Shown here one piece after another: positions 1 through 8,846 of a DNA stretch of 62,207 bases. The stretch's first letter is position 1; every line of letters begins with the position of its first letter. Made by a program: the position numbers and the translations under genes. The stretch spans positions 219,382 through 281,588 of the forward strand of contig NZ_GL831081.1 of NCBI RefSeq assembly GCF_000188255.1, written 5' to 3'. The notes beneath the pieces were generated by a model, which was not told the origin of the DNA, ran no database searches, and saw only the letters and a list, made by a program, of their open reading frames with translations. This DNA comes from Actinobacillus ureae ATCC 25976 (GTDB taxonomy: Bacteria > Pseudomonadota > Gammaproteobacteria > Enterobacterales > Pasteurellaceae).

Positions 1-37
1 GTGGGTTAAAGCCTTATAGTACAAGGTTTTAACCCAC
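1..37. terminator. Hairpin at left edge of window
   Basis: Arms of about 15 bases (GTGGGTTAAAGCCTT and AAGGTTTTAACCCAC) pair with one mismatch around a 7-base loop. It probably ends a transcript entering from outside the window. No long T run follows, so it could also be the edge of a mobile or repeat sequence. The rest of 38-245 holds no gene; a weak TATGAT box near 196 could serve the next gene. Confidence 0.4.
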
Positions 38-245
38 TTTGTAGACTCAATTTTGTCCACTATCCCCTAATTTGCAATAATAACCTTAAAAAAATTATAC
101 ATAATTATTGAGTATGATTTATCCTCACCAAACAAGTTACATATAAAATAATTAAAAAATTCCTCGTGATTTCGGTTTCTATGAAACTTTGGTGTATGAT
201 GCTAAGACTAATTACTCATTTCGACCAATAAAAAGGAAATAAACA

Positions 246-2279
246 ATGTCTAATCCTCTTTTAAATTACACCGGTTTGCCTGCCTTTTCACAAATCAAAC
301 CGGAGCATATCCAACCTGCAGTAGAAGCAGTGATTAAAGAATGTCGTGATACTATTGAACAAGTTGCCCAAATCGAAAACCCAACCTGGGAGAATTTCTA
401 TATGCCACAAGCCATCGCCGGCGATAAATTTGCGCGTGCGTGGTCGCCTATCGGTCATTTAAACGGGGTAAAAAACTCGCCGGAATTACGTGAAGCTTAT
501 CAGGCTTGCTTACCGCTACTTTCCGAATACAGTACTTGGGCGGGACAACACCAAGGCTTATATCAAGGCTATGTAAAACTTAAAAACTCACCGGAGTTTG
601 AGAGCTATTCGCTTGCACAGAAAAAAGCGATTGAAAACAGTCTACGTGATTTCGAACTTTCAGGGATTTCATTACCCGCAGATAAACAAAAACGTTATGG
701 CGAAGTGTCTGCCCGTTTATCTGAACTCAGCTCGCAATTCAGTAATAATGTCCTTGATGCCACAATGGGCTGGGATATCGTGATCACAGACGAAGCACAG
801 CTTCAAGGCTTGCCTGAATCCGCCTTAGAAGCGGCAAAACTTTCTGCGGAAAGCAAAGGTAAAAAAGGTTACCGCTTTACTTTAGAATTCCCAAGTTACT
901 ATCCGGTACTGACTTACTGCGAAAACCGTGAATTACGTGTAGCAATTTATAAAGAGTATGCAACCCGTGCTTCTGATCAAGGCTCAAATGCAGGCAAATG
1001 GGATAACTCGGAAAATATCAATGAGAAACTCAAATTACGTTTAGAAATGGCGCAATTATTAGGTTTTGAAACTTATGCTGATCTTTCTCTTGCTACCAAA
1101 ATGGCGGAGAACCCGCAACAAGTTGTCGATTTCTTAGAAGATTTAGCCAAACGTTCAAAAGCACAAGGTGAAAAAGAATTAGCGGAACTACACGCCTTTG
1201 TTGAACAAGAATACGGCGTAACCGAACTTCAGCCGTGGGATATTGCATTCTATAGTGAAAAGCAAAAACAAGCGTTATATGCAATCAATGATGAAGAACT
1301 TCGTCCGTATTTCCCGGAAGATCGCGTACTTTCAGGCTTATTTGAATTAATGAAACGTATTTTTGGCTTACGTATCGAAGAAAAATTCGGCATTGATACT
1401 TGGCACGAAGACGTACGTTTTTTCCAAATTTACGATGAGCAAAACGAAGAGCGTGGTTCATTCTATTTAGATTTATACGCACGTGAAAATAAACGTGGCG
1501 GTGCGTGGATGGACGATTGTATCAACCAAAAACGTTTAGCGGACGGTTCGTTACAAAAACCGGTGGCATACTTAACTTGTAACTTTAATAAACCGATTGG
1601 CGACAAACCGGCACTCTTTACGCATGACGAAGTCACTACCTTATTCCATGAGTTCGGTCACGGTATCCACCATATGCTCACCCAAATTGATGTCGGCGAT
1701 GTTGCCGGTATTAATGGTGTGCCGTGGGATTCGGTAGAACTACCGAGCCAATTCTTAGAGAACTGGTGTTGGGAAGCGGAAGCGCTTGAATTTATTTCAG
1801 GGCATTATCAAACCGGCGAACCGTTACCAAAGGATAAATTAACCCAGTTACTCAAAGCGAAAAACTTCCAAGCGGCAATGTTTGTGCTAAGACAGTTAGA
1901 ATTCGGTTTATTCGATTTCCGCTTGCATTTGGCACAACCTCGTGAAGGCTTAGTCTTAGATACATTAAAAGCAGTGAAGGCGGATGTTGCAGTGGTTCGC
2001 ACACCTGAATGGGTACGTACGCCGCATAGCTTTAGCCATATTTTCGCAGGTGGCTATGCAGCAGGTTATTACAGTTACTTATGGGCGGAAGTATTATCGG
2101 CGGATGCCTTTGCGAAATTTGAAGAAGATGGTATTTTCAACCGAGCTACCGGTCAGTCTTATTTAGATAATATTCTGACTCGTGGCGGTTCGGAAGAACC
2201 GATGGTATTGTTTGAACGCTTCCGTGGTCGTAAACCAACCTTAGATGCACTATTACGCCATAAGGGTATTGCGAGTTAA
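246..2279 (+). CDS. prlC: Oligopeptidase A, M3-family zinc metallopeptidase
   Basis: Cytoplasmic zinc endopeptidase (OpdA/PrlC) that degrades short peptides, including cleaved signal peptides. At 677 residues it matches E. coli OpdA (about 680). The zinc site HEFGHGIHH lies at residues 468-476, and the third ligand is probably Glu about 498 in the following DSVELPSQ segment. The C-terminal HIFAGGYAAGYYSYLWAEV stretch is typical of the M3 substrate pocket. There is no signal peptide or membrane segment. The start has AAAGGAAAT about 6 bases upstream. The gene stands alone with its own promoter region and is followed by a tiny membrane ORF. Identification is secure. Confidence 0.97.
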   Translation: MSNPLLNYTGLPAFSQIKPEHIQPAVEAVIKECRDTIEQVAQIENPTWENFYMPQAIAGDKFARAWSPIGHLNGVKNSPELREAYQACLPLLSEYSTWAGQHQGLYQGYVKLKNSPEFESYSLAQKKAIENSLRDFELSGISLPADKQKRYGEVSARLSELSSQFSNNVLDATMGWDIVITDEAQLQGLPESALEAAKLSAESKGKKGYRFTLEFPSYYPVLTYCENRELRVAIYKEYATRASDQGSNAGKWDNSENINEKLKLRLEMAQLLGFETYADLSLATKMAENPQQVVDFLEDLAKRSKAQGEKELAELHAFVEQEYGVTELQPWDIAFYSEKQKQALYAINDEELRPYFPEDRVLSGLFELMKRIFGLRIEEKFGIDTWHEDVRFFQIYDEQNEERGSFYLDLYARENKRGGAWMDDCINQKRLADGSLQKPVAYLTCNFNKPIGDKPALFTHDEVTTLFHEFGHGIHHMLTQIDVGDVAGINGVPWDSVELPSQFLENWCWEAEALEFISGHYQTGEPLPKDKLTQLLKAKNFQAAMFVLRQLEFGLFDFRLHLAQPREGLVLDTLKAVKADVAVVRTPEWVRTPHSFSHIFAGGYAAGYYSYLWAEVLSADAFAKFEEDGIFNRATGQSYLDNILTRGGSEEPMVLFERFRGRKPTLDALLRHKGIAS

Positions 2280-2310
2280 TATCGTTCTATTCAAGTATAA
2301 GGAAGAAATT

Positions 2311-2400
2311 ATGTGGATGACAATCGGGATTGGCATAGTCACTCTCCTCGCAATATCAATAGCTATTTCACTGAAATTAAGCGTAAAAGAACAACATTAA
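2311..2400 (+). CDS. 29-residue single-span membrane peptide
   Basis: Short ORF MWMTIGIGIVTLLAISIAIS followed by a basic/polar tail ending KEQH. A purine-rich ribosome site (AAGGAAG) sits 6-7 bases before ATG. Residues 3-21 form one hydrophobic helix with a positively charged C-terminal side. Size and layout resemble small inner-membrane proteins such as E. coli YnhF, but I see no specific sequence match. It starts 31 bases after prlC and lies before a USS hairpin terminator, so it is likely co-transcribed with prlC. Function unknown. Confidence 0.6.
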   Translation: MWMTIGIGIVTLLAISIAISLKLSVKEQH

Positions 2401-2423
2401 TTTTCTAGAATAGTAAGTGTATT

Positions 2424-2480
2424 AAAGCGGTCAAATTTGCAAAAAATCTTGCAAATTTGACCGCTTATCTTTTTTTTATC
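2424..2480. terminator. Inverted USS pair forming a terminator
   Basis: Two DNA uptake signal sequences face each other (AAAGCGGTCAAATTTGCA and TGCAAATTTGACCGCTTA), giving an 18-bp stem followed by an eight-T run. It probably terminates the prlC and small-ORF transcript and doubles as an uptake site. Confidence 0.8.
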
Positions 2481-2529
2481 AACGAAATCGCTATAATCTT
2501 GATAAATCAAATAATTAAGAGAAAACACG

Positions 2530-3687
2530 ATGTCATTAGATTTATCCAATATCCGCCAGCAAATTACCCAACTTGATCGCTATTTACTGAAATTACTTGC
2601 CGAACGTCATCGTCTCGCTTTTGATGTGGTACGTAGCAAAGAGATCACACAAAAGCCGCTACGTGATATCGAACGAGAAAAAGCGCTATTACAAGCATTG
2701 GTAAGCCATGCCGAAGCGGAAAATTACCAATTAGATCCGCAATATGTCACACAAATTTTCCAACGTATTATTGAAGATTCCGTGTTGACTCAGCAAAATT
2801 ATCTGCAAAATAAATTAAACGAGCAGAAAGAACAGAATGTATCGATTGCCTTTTTAGGTATGCGTGGTTCTTATTCCAATATGGCATCTCGTCAATTTGC
2901 GAAAAAATATCAAGGTTCTTTAATTGAATTGAGTTGTGATTCGTTCCAACAAGTATTTGATAAGGTAAGTGAAGGTGAAGCTGAATTTGGTGTGCTTCCG
3001 CTTGAAAACACCACTTCAGGTTCAATCAATGACGTGTATGACTTACTGCAACATACCGATTTAGCGGTGGTCGGCGAATTGGCTTATCCGATCAAACACT
3101 GCGTATTGGCAAATGCTAAGATTGACTTAGCTGAAATTGATACCTTGTACAGCCACCCACAGGTAATCCAACAATGCAGCCAGTTTATTCAAAGCCTGAA
3201 TAAAGTTCATATCAAATATTGCGAAAGCAGTTCACACGCAATGCAAATGGTTGCTCGCTTAAATAAACCGAATATTGTCGCATTAGGCAATGAGGATGGC
3301 GGTAAGCTCTACGGCTTAACCAATATCAAAACCGATATCGCCAACCAACAAAACAATATCACGCGCTTTATCGTGGTAGCAAAACAAGCGATTAACGTTT
3401 CGCCGCAAGTACAAACTAAAACTTTGTTATTAATGACCACTTCACAACAAGCCGGTGCATTAGCGGATGCGTTAATGGTATTCAAACAATATCAGATTCG
3501 TATGACAAAATTGGAATCTCGTCCAATTTACGGCAAGCCTTGGGAAGAAATGTTCTATGTGGAATTGGAAGCGAATACGCATGCTGAAAACACGCAACAA
3601 GCTCTAAAAGCATTAGAAAGCGTAACCAGTTACATCAAAGTCTTAGGCTGTTACCCGAGCGAAATTATTGAGCCGGTAAAGCTATAA
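2530..3687 (+). CDS. pheA: Bifunctional chorismate mutase/prephenate dehydratase (P-protein)
   Basis: Makes phenylpyruvate from chorismate via prephenate in phenylalanine synthesis. The 385-residue protein shows an AroQ-type chorismate mutase helix bundle at about 1-90 ([20 protein letters not shown]), a prephenate dehydratase domain at about 104-280 with the conserved NITRF motif, and an ACT regulatory domain at about 295-385 carrying the ESRP phenylalanine-binding motif. Length equals E. coli PheA. The ATG follows AAGAGAAAAC. I see no phenylalanine-rich leader peptide or attenuator just upstream; the preceding hairpin is a USS pair belonging to the gene before it. Confidence 0.97.
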   Translation: MSLDLSNIRQQITQLDRYLLKLLAERHRLAFDVVRSKEITQKPLRDIEREKALLQALVSHAEAENYQLDPQYVTQIFQRIIEDSVLTQQNYLQNKLNEQKEQNVSIAFLGMRGSYSNMASRQFAKKYQGSLIELSCDSFQQVFDKVSEGEAEFGVLPLENTTSGSINDVYDLLQHTDLAVVGELAYPIKHCVLANAKIDLAEIDTLYSHPQVIQQCSQFIQSLNKVHIKYCESSSHAMQMVARLNKPNIVALGNEDGGKLYGLTNIKTDIANQQNNITRFIVVAKQAINVSPQVQTKTLLLMTTSQQAGALADALMVFKQYQIRMTKLESRPIYGKPWEEMFYVELEANTHAENTQQALKALESVTSYIKVLGCYPSEIIEPVKL

Positions 3688-3719
3688 CAAGCGGTTGAAT
3701 TTTAAGATCTTTTTGCAAA

Positions 3720-3758
3720 AAAATGCCCGATAAGCGATGATTTATCGGGCATTTTATT
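3720..3758. terminator. Bidirectional terminator between pheA and hgbA
   Basis: Stem AAAATGCCCGATAA/TTATCGGGCATTTT with a short loop, flanked by A-rich sequence on the left and T-rich sequence on the right, so it can end both convergent genes. A single USS core (ACAAGCGGT) precedes it near 3689. Confidence 0.85.
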
Positions 3759-6601
3759 TAGAAAGTTACCTCTGCAGTTAACTTAAAGTTTCTTCCCGGA
3801 GCAGTGAAACGATTTAAGCCTTTACCTGTTGCTTGGTTAATCAAGTTACTCGTACCAAACGGACGAATTGAACGAACTGATTCCCAAGTCAGATATTTTC
3901 GATTCTGTAAATTATAAACACCTGCTTGCAAGGTGACATTTTTCCACGGTTTAACATAAGCAATCATATCTAACAACGTATAAGCATCGCTACGCCATTT
4001 TAAGTAGCTGTCTTTTGCTTTTTCTTCGCTGTGATACATATTGTAAGTATCTTCCGCTTTCTTCGCACTTACACGAGTTACATATACATCTACACCGAAT
4101 TTATCTTCCGGATGTGCATAACCTAAACCAAACACAGAAGTTCTCGGCTGAATCGCATTAAGCGGTAAATTCCCCTCCATCTTACCCTTTTGATAAGTGT
4201 ATTTATAACTTGCGTTGAACCCTTCTAAAGCTTGCCATAATTGCCCGAAATTCAATTTAGAACTAATTTCTAGGCCGTTAACTCTAGCCTCTTGACGGTT
4301 TACATTTTGATAAATTTGATAAGGTCTTGCCGTTGCACTGCCGCCGAAAGCATTCATTAGATTTTTAGGACCAAGATACTTCAAATCAATAAAATTATCA
4401 TAATCCGTTTTAAAGTAACTGGTTGTAATAAAGCCTAAATCACCATGTAAAGTTAATGCGGCTTCTTTCGTCTCTGCACGCTCAGATTTAAGATCCACAT
4501 TAGGCAATACGGTAAAATCCGGGTGCTTAAAGGTAAAATAAAGCTCATCAGAAGTCGGTGCTCTAAATCCATTTGCGTATTTAACTTGTACGCGCAAGAA
4601 GCTAAACGGATCCGCAGTTGCCGCTAATGAATAAGAATGTTTTTGATATTTAACATTACGTGATAAATATTTAATATTTTCTTCCGCATTTTGGCGAATC
4701 TGCTCTTTTGACGGCCGTTCCGGTAACGGCACAAATAAGCCTTGCAGCATATCATCCGGAATCTTCGCCGTTTGTCCCGCAACATATTTAGGCTTATAGC
4801 TAATATCATCATAGCGGTAGCCGATATCAAAACTTAAATAGTCATTCGCTTTCAAATTATCCGCAAAATATAATGAACCATTTTTCGCTTCAACCGGAAT
4901 TAAGAACGAAAACGTATCTTCATTCGGGCAAATTAAGCCATTCCATTGATCGCTACCGGTCGCATTTTTACAAGTAATGACTTCTTCCGTTCCTTTAAAG
5001 AAGTCATTCCTCATACCAAGGAAACGCATTGTCCACCATTGAGTATTACTCGTTGCACCGAAACCACTACGGTTAACCATTTTTTTCTCAGTATGGTTGT
5101 AACTACCACCGTATTCCAGCGAATGTTCTTGACCAAATAAAGAAAGTGATTTTGTCAGATCAAGGTTAAGTTGCTTCGTATCCGTGTCTAAATCTCGTTC
5201 AGTATAAATATTTTCCGTATAACCTTTGCTTTCCGGTAATAGAACATAATTGAATTGCTTATTAGTAATTGCCGCAAATTTTCGTCCTTTCTCATCCGTA
5301 TAGATTTTATCTAAAGCAACTTGTTCAGATGTAATGCCATTATAATAGCTTTTTTTATAGGCCGTCACAGACTTATTACAGTCAAAAATACTACAATCAA
5401 ACCAATAATCTCTCACCAAATTTACACCTTCAGTGTAAGTACCTTTTGAATCTGTAATTGTAGTTAGCCCCGATTTGTCAACGCCTAACTTCGGCTGATT
5501 GCCGTCTCTATCCACTACTTTGCCGTCTTTTAACTGTAAGCCCGCTGCGTTACTGGTTTCCTTGCAATGGGAACCGTCACAATAATCATCCGTTCTAGCT
5601 CGATTCTTAATTTTTTGCGTAGAATAAGTAAGTTTTAACGTATCCCATAATGGATTCGCACTAAAATTCTCATACACAAACGCATAATTTTGGCGCTTGC
5701 TTTTATCATTCGTATGACGTAATTCATATTCGTCAACATTAATGTAGGTAGTCTGTTTTAAGTTATAAGAAAAGTCGTGCCCTCTATTTTTCTTCTCATA
5801 CAAATCTGCTACCACACTAAAACGATGATTATCCGAAGGTGAATAGCCGAATTTAATTAAAGTACTGTCTTTCTTAATTGAATAAGGATCGGCTTTTTCT
5901 CGTTCTTTTCCCTGTACACTACCGTCTGCTGTCTTGTAATCATAATTTTCTAATTCATGACCGTCACGCCAAGTTTTTAACGCTAAAATATCAAAGTTTT
6001 TATAACGACCTGCAAACGTCACAGAATTGGCTTTTTGATTATCAGCACTGGAATAACCTGTTTTATAGCCAAAGTGGTAATCTTTTTCCGTTAAAAAATC
6101 GCGAGCATCTTTGGTTTCAAACATCACCGCACCGCCTAAAGCACCGCTTCCGGCTCGTACCGAATCCGCACCTTTACGAATTGTTGCTTGTTTTAATGTT
6201 TCGATTTCTACCGAGTTACGCGTATTATTAAAGTTACCGTACCCTTCAAATAATTCTTTAAACCCTTGAGACGAAAGTGTTTCAGCTTGATGTAAGCCGT
6301 CTACTGTAATTGCAACACGATTCTCATCTACGCCTCGCACGGCATAACCGCTACTGCCCATACGTCCGGTTTCAACCACCGTTACGCCGGTTTCATAACG
6401 AACAAGATCTCGTGAATCCTGCACTTGTTGTTTTGCAAGTTGTTTTGCGGATTTTTTGATTTCAGCAATTTTTTGTTGCTGAATCCCCTCCTTCACAATA
6501 ACAGTATCGAGCTGTACTTGTTCTTGCGCTAATGCAATGTTGTATTGCAAAATACAAAGTGCTGCAATAGACAGATTAAAACGAAGCTTAATCACAATCA
6601 T
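3758..6601 (-). CDS. hgbA: TonB-dependent haemoglobin/haem receptor HgbA
   Basis: Outer-membrane receptor that captures haemoglobin and imports its haem using TonB energy. It has a signal peptide (about 1-25, cleaved near ALAQE), a TonB box (DTVIV, about 32-36), a plug domain with the receptor-type RGVDENRVAITVDGLHQ segment, and a long beta-barrel ending in VTF with terminal phenylalanine. The 947-residue length and the hugZ gene just upstream fit A. pleuropneumoniae HgbA. A Cys-pair loop (DYCDGSHC) is visible in the barrel. Start choice is uncertain: the strong AAAGGAG lies only about one base from the first ATG but 7 bases from an in-frame GTG at 6595. Confidence 0.9.
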   Translation of the reverse strand: MIVIKLRFNLSIAALCILQYNIALAQEQVQLDTVIVKEGIQQQKIAEIKKSAKQLAKQQVQDSRDLVRYETGVTVVETGRMGSSGYAVRGVDENRVAITVDGLHQAETLSSQGFKELFEGYGNFNNTRNSVEIETLKQATIRKGADSVRAGSGALGGAVMFETKDARDFLTEKDYHFGYKTGYSSADNQKANSVTFAGRYKNFDILALKTWRDGHELENYDYKTADGSVQGKEREKADPYSIKKDSTLIKFGYSPSDNHRFSVVADLYEKKNRGHDFSYNLKQTTYINVDEYELRHTNDKSKRQNYAFVYENFSANPLWDTLKLTYSTQKIKNRARTDDYCDGSHCKETSNAAGLQLKDGKVVDRDGNQPKLGVDKSGLTTITDSKGTYTEGVNLVRDYWFDCSIFDCNKSVTAYKKSYYNGITSEQVALDKIYTDEKGRKFAAITNKQFNYVLLPESKGYTENIYTERDLDTDTKQLNLDLTKSLSLFGQEHSLEYGGSYNHTEKKMVNRSGFGATSNTQWWTMRFLGMRNDFFKGTEEVITCKNATGSDQWNGLICPNEDTFSFLIPVEAKNGSLYFADNLKANDYLSFDIGYRYDDISYKPKYVAGQTAKIPDDMLQGLFVPLPERPSKEQIRQNAEENIKYLSRNVKYQKHSYSLAATADPFSFLRVQVKYANGFRAPTSDELYFTFKHPDFTVLPNVDLKSERAETKEAALTLHGDLGFITTSYFKTDYDNFIDLKYLGPKNLMNAFGGSATARPYQIYQNVNRQEARVNGLEISSKLNFGQLWQALEGFNASYKYTYQKGKMEGNLPLNAIQPRTSVFGLGYAHPEDKFGVDVYVTRVSAKKAEDTYNMYHSEEKAKDSYLKWRSDAYTLLDMIAYVKPWKNVTLQAGVYNLQNRKYLTWESVRSIRPFGTSNLINQATGKGLNRFTAPGRNFKLTAEVTF

Positions 6602-6616
6602 TCTCCTTTAGGTGAA

Positions 6617-6650
6617 ATAAAAAACTGTGCCAGCAAACCACCAGCACAGT
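6617..6650 (-). terminator. Attenuator-like hairpin between hugZ and hgbA
   Basis: Read on the minus strand, ACTGTGC and GCACAGT pair across a 13-base loop and are followed directly by TTTTTATTT. It sits in the 67-base gap of the operon, about 20 bases before hgbA, so it could reduce read-through into the receptor gene. Confidence 0.55.
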
Positions 6651-6668
6651 AAACGTTTAATAATGTAT

Positions 6669-7190
6669 TTATTCTGTTTTATGACCTTCATCTAAGTGAA
6701 CAATATTCACTAGATCATCCGGGCTAACTTCAAACGCTTTACCAAAGCCTTTTACGAAAAGCCCTTGTGTCGGTTTAAAGCTAAATAATTTGAAATCTTT
6801 CATTTTCGAAAGCTCATCAATAAGATCGCCATGGCGAGCTTTCAATGCTTTCAAACCGCTTTCCCACTCTTCATCTTCACGCTCAATTAAACGTGAAGTC
6901 GCATCAAAAGTTAAACGGCGGCGCGCAAAAATTTGGCGGCTTTTAGATTCATCATCAATTAACATTAGTGATACTTTCGGTACTTCAATTAAATTACGTG
7001 CATGACGAGCAATTTTTGAAATAAGAACTTGGTATTCACCATTATTGATCACAAAAGGCGCATAGCTCACATTCGGGTTACCGTTTTTATCCACTGTTGA
7101 AAGAACAATAGTTTGAATATTTTCTTTTAATTCTTGAATTTCTGGTCCTAAACGATTTTGTAAGACTTCTTGGCGATTAGTCGCAGGCAT
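6669..7190 (-). CDS. hugZ: Haem utilisation/haem oxygenase-like protein HugZ
   Basis: Cytoplasmic split-barrel (FMN-binding-fold) protein of the HugZ family, which opens haem to release iron in relatives such as Helicobacter and Campylobacter. 173 residues; the conserved core SYAPFVINNGEYQVLIS followed by HARNL and the SRQIFARRRL segment mark the family. The ATG at 7190 has an excellent GAAGGAGATCTT ribosome site. It is first in a two-gene operon with hgbA and has a clear promoter at 7257-7284. The C-terminal His-rich tail of the Helicobacter enzyme is reduced here to LDEGHKTE. Haem oxygenase chemistry is by family, not shown here. Confidence 0.9.
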   Translation of the reverse strand: MPATNRQEVLQNRLGPEIQELKENIQTIVLSTVDKNGNPNVSYAPFVINNGEYQVLISKIARHARNLIEVPKVSLMLIDDESKSRQIFARRRLTFDATSRLIEREDEEWESGLKALKARHGDLIDELSKMKDFKLFSFKPTQGLFVKGFGKAFEVSPDDLVNIVHLDEGHKTE

Positions 7191-7235
7191 AAGATCTCCT
7201 TCTCTAAAATTTATGTAAGTTTTATCAGCATATAT

Positions 7236-7284
7236 TGTTAATACAAATTATTTTTAATTATATTTATACTGTTTTTTTTCGCAA
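7236..7284 (-). promoter_or_regulatory. hugZ-hgbA promoter with possible Fur site
   Basis: Minus strand: TTGCGA (7284-7279), 16-base spacer, TATAAT (7262-7257). The AT-rich stretch ATAATTAAAAATAATTTGTA overlaps the -10 and resembles a degenerate Fur box. The promoter is convincing; the Fur assignment rests on weak similarity plus the iron role of the genes. The rest of 7285-7470 shows no gene. Confidence 0.6.
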
Positions 7285-7471
7285 TGTTAAAAATGTAAAT
7301 TTTTACTTTTGACGAACAAATGCTCAAACAGTGGTTGTATCTCTTTGAATTTAAGAGTAATTAATCACCCCTAAAGGGCTTTTCACTTTACTAAACTTAC
7401 AACTTTGTGTCTAAATGAATCTATTCTTCTTGAATATTTACTTCGCCAAAAAGGATTTTGCTTATTTAGCA

Positions 7472-7501
7472 ATATGTCAAAACATTTAAAAATTGACATA
7501 T
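7472..7501. repeat. Inverted repeat before yhbP-like gene
   Basis: Perfect 9-base arms ATATGTCAA (7472-7480) and TTGACATAT (7493-7501) with a 12-base spacer, 30 bases before the start codon. The right arm contains TTGACA. Could be an operator; no T run, so not a terminator. Confidence 0.4.
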
Positions 7502-7530
7502 CTTACACTTATTAATAAATAGGGGTTCAT

Positions 7531-7995
7531 ATGCAGAAACGCATAGCTAATTTTCTCAATAAAAAATACCTCTGCACCTTGTCTGTGACAGAAAATAACC
7601 AACCTTGGGCTTTTGCATGTTTTTATAAATTTGATGAAGCTAATTGTCGCTTAATCTATATCAGCTCAGAACAAACCACCCATTCTAAAATCGTGCATAA
7701 GAATCCTAAAGTCACCAGCACTATTTTCTCTCCAACCCGCTTTCACTCTTCCATTCAAGGTATCCAATTTCTCGGTACGGCAAATCGTTTAAGCGGCGAA
7801 GATGCGCAAACTGCAAAAGAATTATATAAGGCGGAACTTAAACCTTATGTCGATGATGAGTTGCCTATTTGGGAAGTACAATTAGAACAAGTTCGTCTTA
7901 TTGATAATTCACTCGGTAAATTTGGCAAAATGAAATGGAAAAAAGGTGATCCAGAAGTATGCGATGATTTTCAAACCATACAAAAACAAGAATAG
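7531..7995 (+). CDS. YhbP/UPF0306-like pyridoxamine-phosphate-oxidase-fold protein
   Basis: 154-residue protein of the PNPOx-like split-barrel fold, closest in pattern to E. coli YhbP. Conserved pieces are LCTLSVTENNQPWAFACFY near the N-terminus, STIFSPTRFHSSIQGIQF in the middle, and the basic end LGKFGKMKWKKGDPE. Such proteins usually bind flavin or a related cofactor; the substrate is unknown. It has the same overall fold class as HugZ but belongs to a different family. Single gene, ending at a strong terminator shared with nrfG. The Shine-Dalgarno (TAGGGG) is close to the ATG. Confidence 0.8.
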   Translation: MQKRIANFLNKKYLCTLSVTENNQPWAFACFYKFDEANCRLIYISSEQTTHSKIVHKNPKVTSTIFSPTRFHSSIQGIQFLGTANRLSGEDAQTAKELYKAELKPYVDDELPIWEVQLEQVRLIDNSLGKFGKMKWKKGDPEVCDDFQTIQKQE

Positions 7996-8018
7996 ACAGT
8001 GAAACATAAATAAAATAG

Positions 8019-8062
8019 CCCCTGAAAATCACTCTTTAAGAGTTTGCTTTTCAGGGGCTGTT
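8019..8062. terminator. Bidirectional terminator, yhbP-like gene and nrfG
   Basis: AGCCCCTGAAAA and TTTTCAGGGGCT form a 12-bp GC-rich stem, with an inner pair ACTCTT/AAGAGT. A-rich and T-rich flanks allow termination in both directions between convergent genes. Confidence 0.85.
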
Positions 8063-8067
8063 AATTT

Positions 8068-8808
8068 TTATTTCAGAGATTGACGAGCCATTTCAATACT
8101 TTGAATGATCGCTCTACGATCGATTGATTCATTCTCTCCATCAAGCACTTGTCGCCAGAAATCAATCGCCTGCTGATATTGCTTATTCGAATAGGCGTGA
8201 GAAGCAAGCAACAGTAAACTTGTACTCTCTTTTTTATCTAAGCTCAACGCTTTATCAAGCCATTGCTGTGTCTGGGGAGAAATCTTTTTTTCCTCTTGAT
8301 AATATTTGGCAGTTGCCATTGCACCGAAAATAGCCGCTTTCTCACCCAACACTTTTTGCGCATTATCATAACAAATTAAAGCAGAACCAAAATCATTATT
8401 TAAAGCGTAAGCTTGCCCCAACTCATACCACAATTCCCCGTTATTCGGGTTTTCTCGTAAGCGATCTTGTAGACTTAAAACATAACGATTATTTTTCTGT
8501 TCTTTATCTTCTTGCCCTACTTGGATTTGAAAAGCTTGATGCAACTGCTCACCTCGGTTCACTATCTGATAACGTTCCGTTTGCCAATAAAAAATAGCAG
8601 CCATCATAAAGCTCAACACCAATAAAAATAGCCCGACAAGCGGTCTATTTTTAGCAAAACTTTGCAAAGATTGAGGGGATTGCCGCTCAAATTGGTAGCG
8701 TTGTTCTGCTTCATTGAGATACTCCGCTTTCAGCTCATCTGCAAAATTTTCGGCAAATTTAACCGCTTGCTGATAATTTTCGTGATTAATTTCTGCTCTT
8801 GTTTTCAT
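8068..8808 (-). CDS. nrfG: NrfG, TPR subunit of nitrite-reductase haem lyase
   Basis: Membrane-anchored tetratricopeptide protein that presents apo-NrfA to the NrfEF haem lyase. One membrane span is visible at about 55-72 (PLVGLFLLVLSFMMAAIFYW). The C-terminal TPR half (LRENPNNGELWYELGQAYAL, then ALSLDKKESTSLLLLASHAY) closely follows E. coli NrfG, including the ending IDRRAIIQSIEMARQ. At 246 residues it is longer than E. coli NrfG (about 198) because of an N-terminal cytoplasmic tail. It is the last gene of nrfE-dsbE-nrfF-nrfG, 38 bases after nrfF. A CcmI-type role is the alternative. Confidence 0.85.
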   Translation of the reverse strand: MKTRAEINHENYQQAVKFAENFADELKAEYLNEAEQRYQFERQSPQSLQSFAKNRPLVGLFLLVLSFMMAAIFYWQTERYQIVNRGEQLHQAFQIQVGQEDKEQKNNRYVLSLQDRLRENPNNGELWYELGQAYALNNDFGSALICYDNAQKVLGEKAAIFGAMATAKYYQEEKKISPQTQQWLDKALSLDKKESTSLLLLASHAYSNKQYQQAIDFWRQVLDGENESIDRRAIIQSIEMARQSLK

Positions 8809-8846
8809 CTTATCGTCATCAAATTCGCTTCAATAAATACGAGTTA

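Noticed and set aside
2424-2480. Repeated ACAAGCGGTC motifs as a possible CRISPR or satellite repeat
   Set aside because: They are scattered single or inverted copies of the Pasteurellaceae DNA uptake signal, with no regular spacing.
3758-6601. Transferrin receptor (TbpA) identity for the TonB-dependent receptor
   Set aside because: No tbpB lipoprotein gene is adjacent, and the hugZ neighbour and length point to the haemoglobin receptor.
8068-8808. CcmI assignment for the TPR protein
   Set aside because: The C-terminal sequence follows E. coli NrfG nearly block by block and its partner is NrfF-like; CcmI kept only as an alternative.
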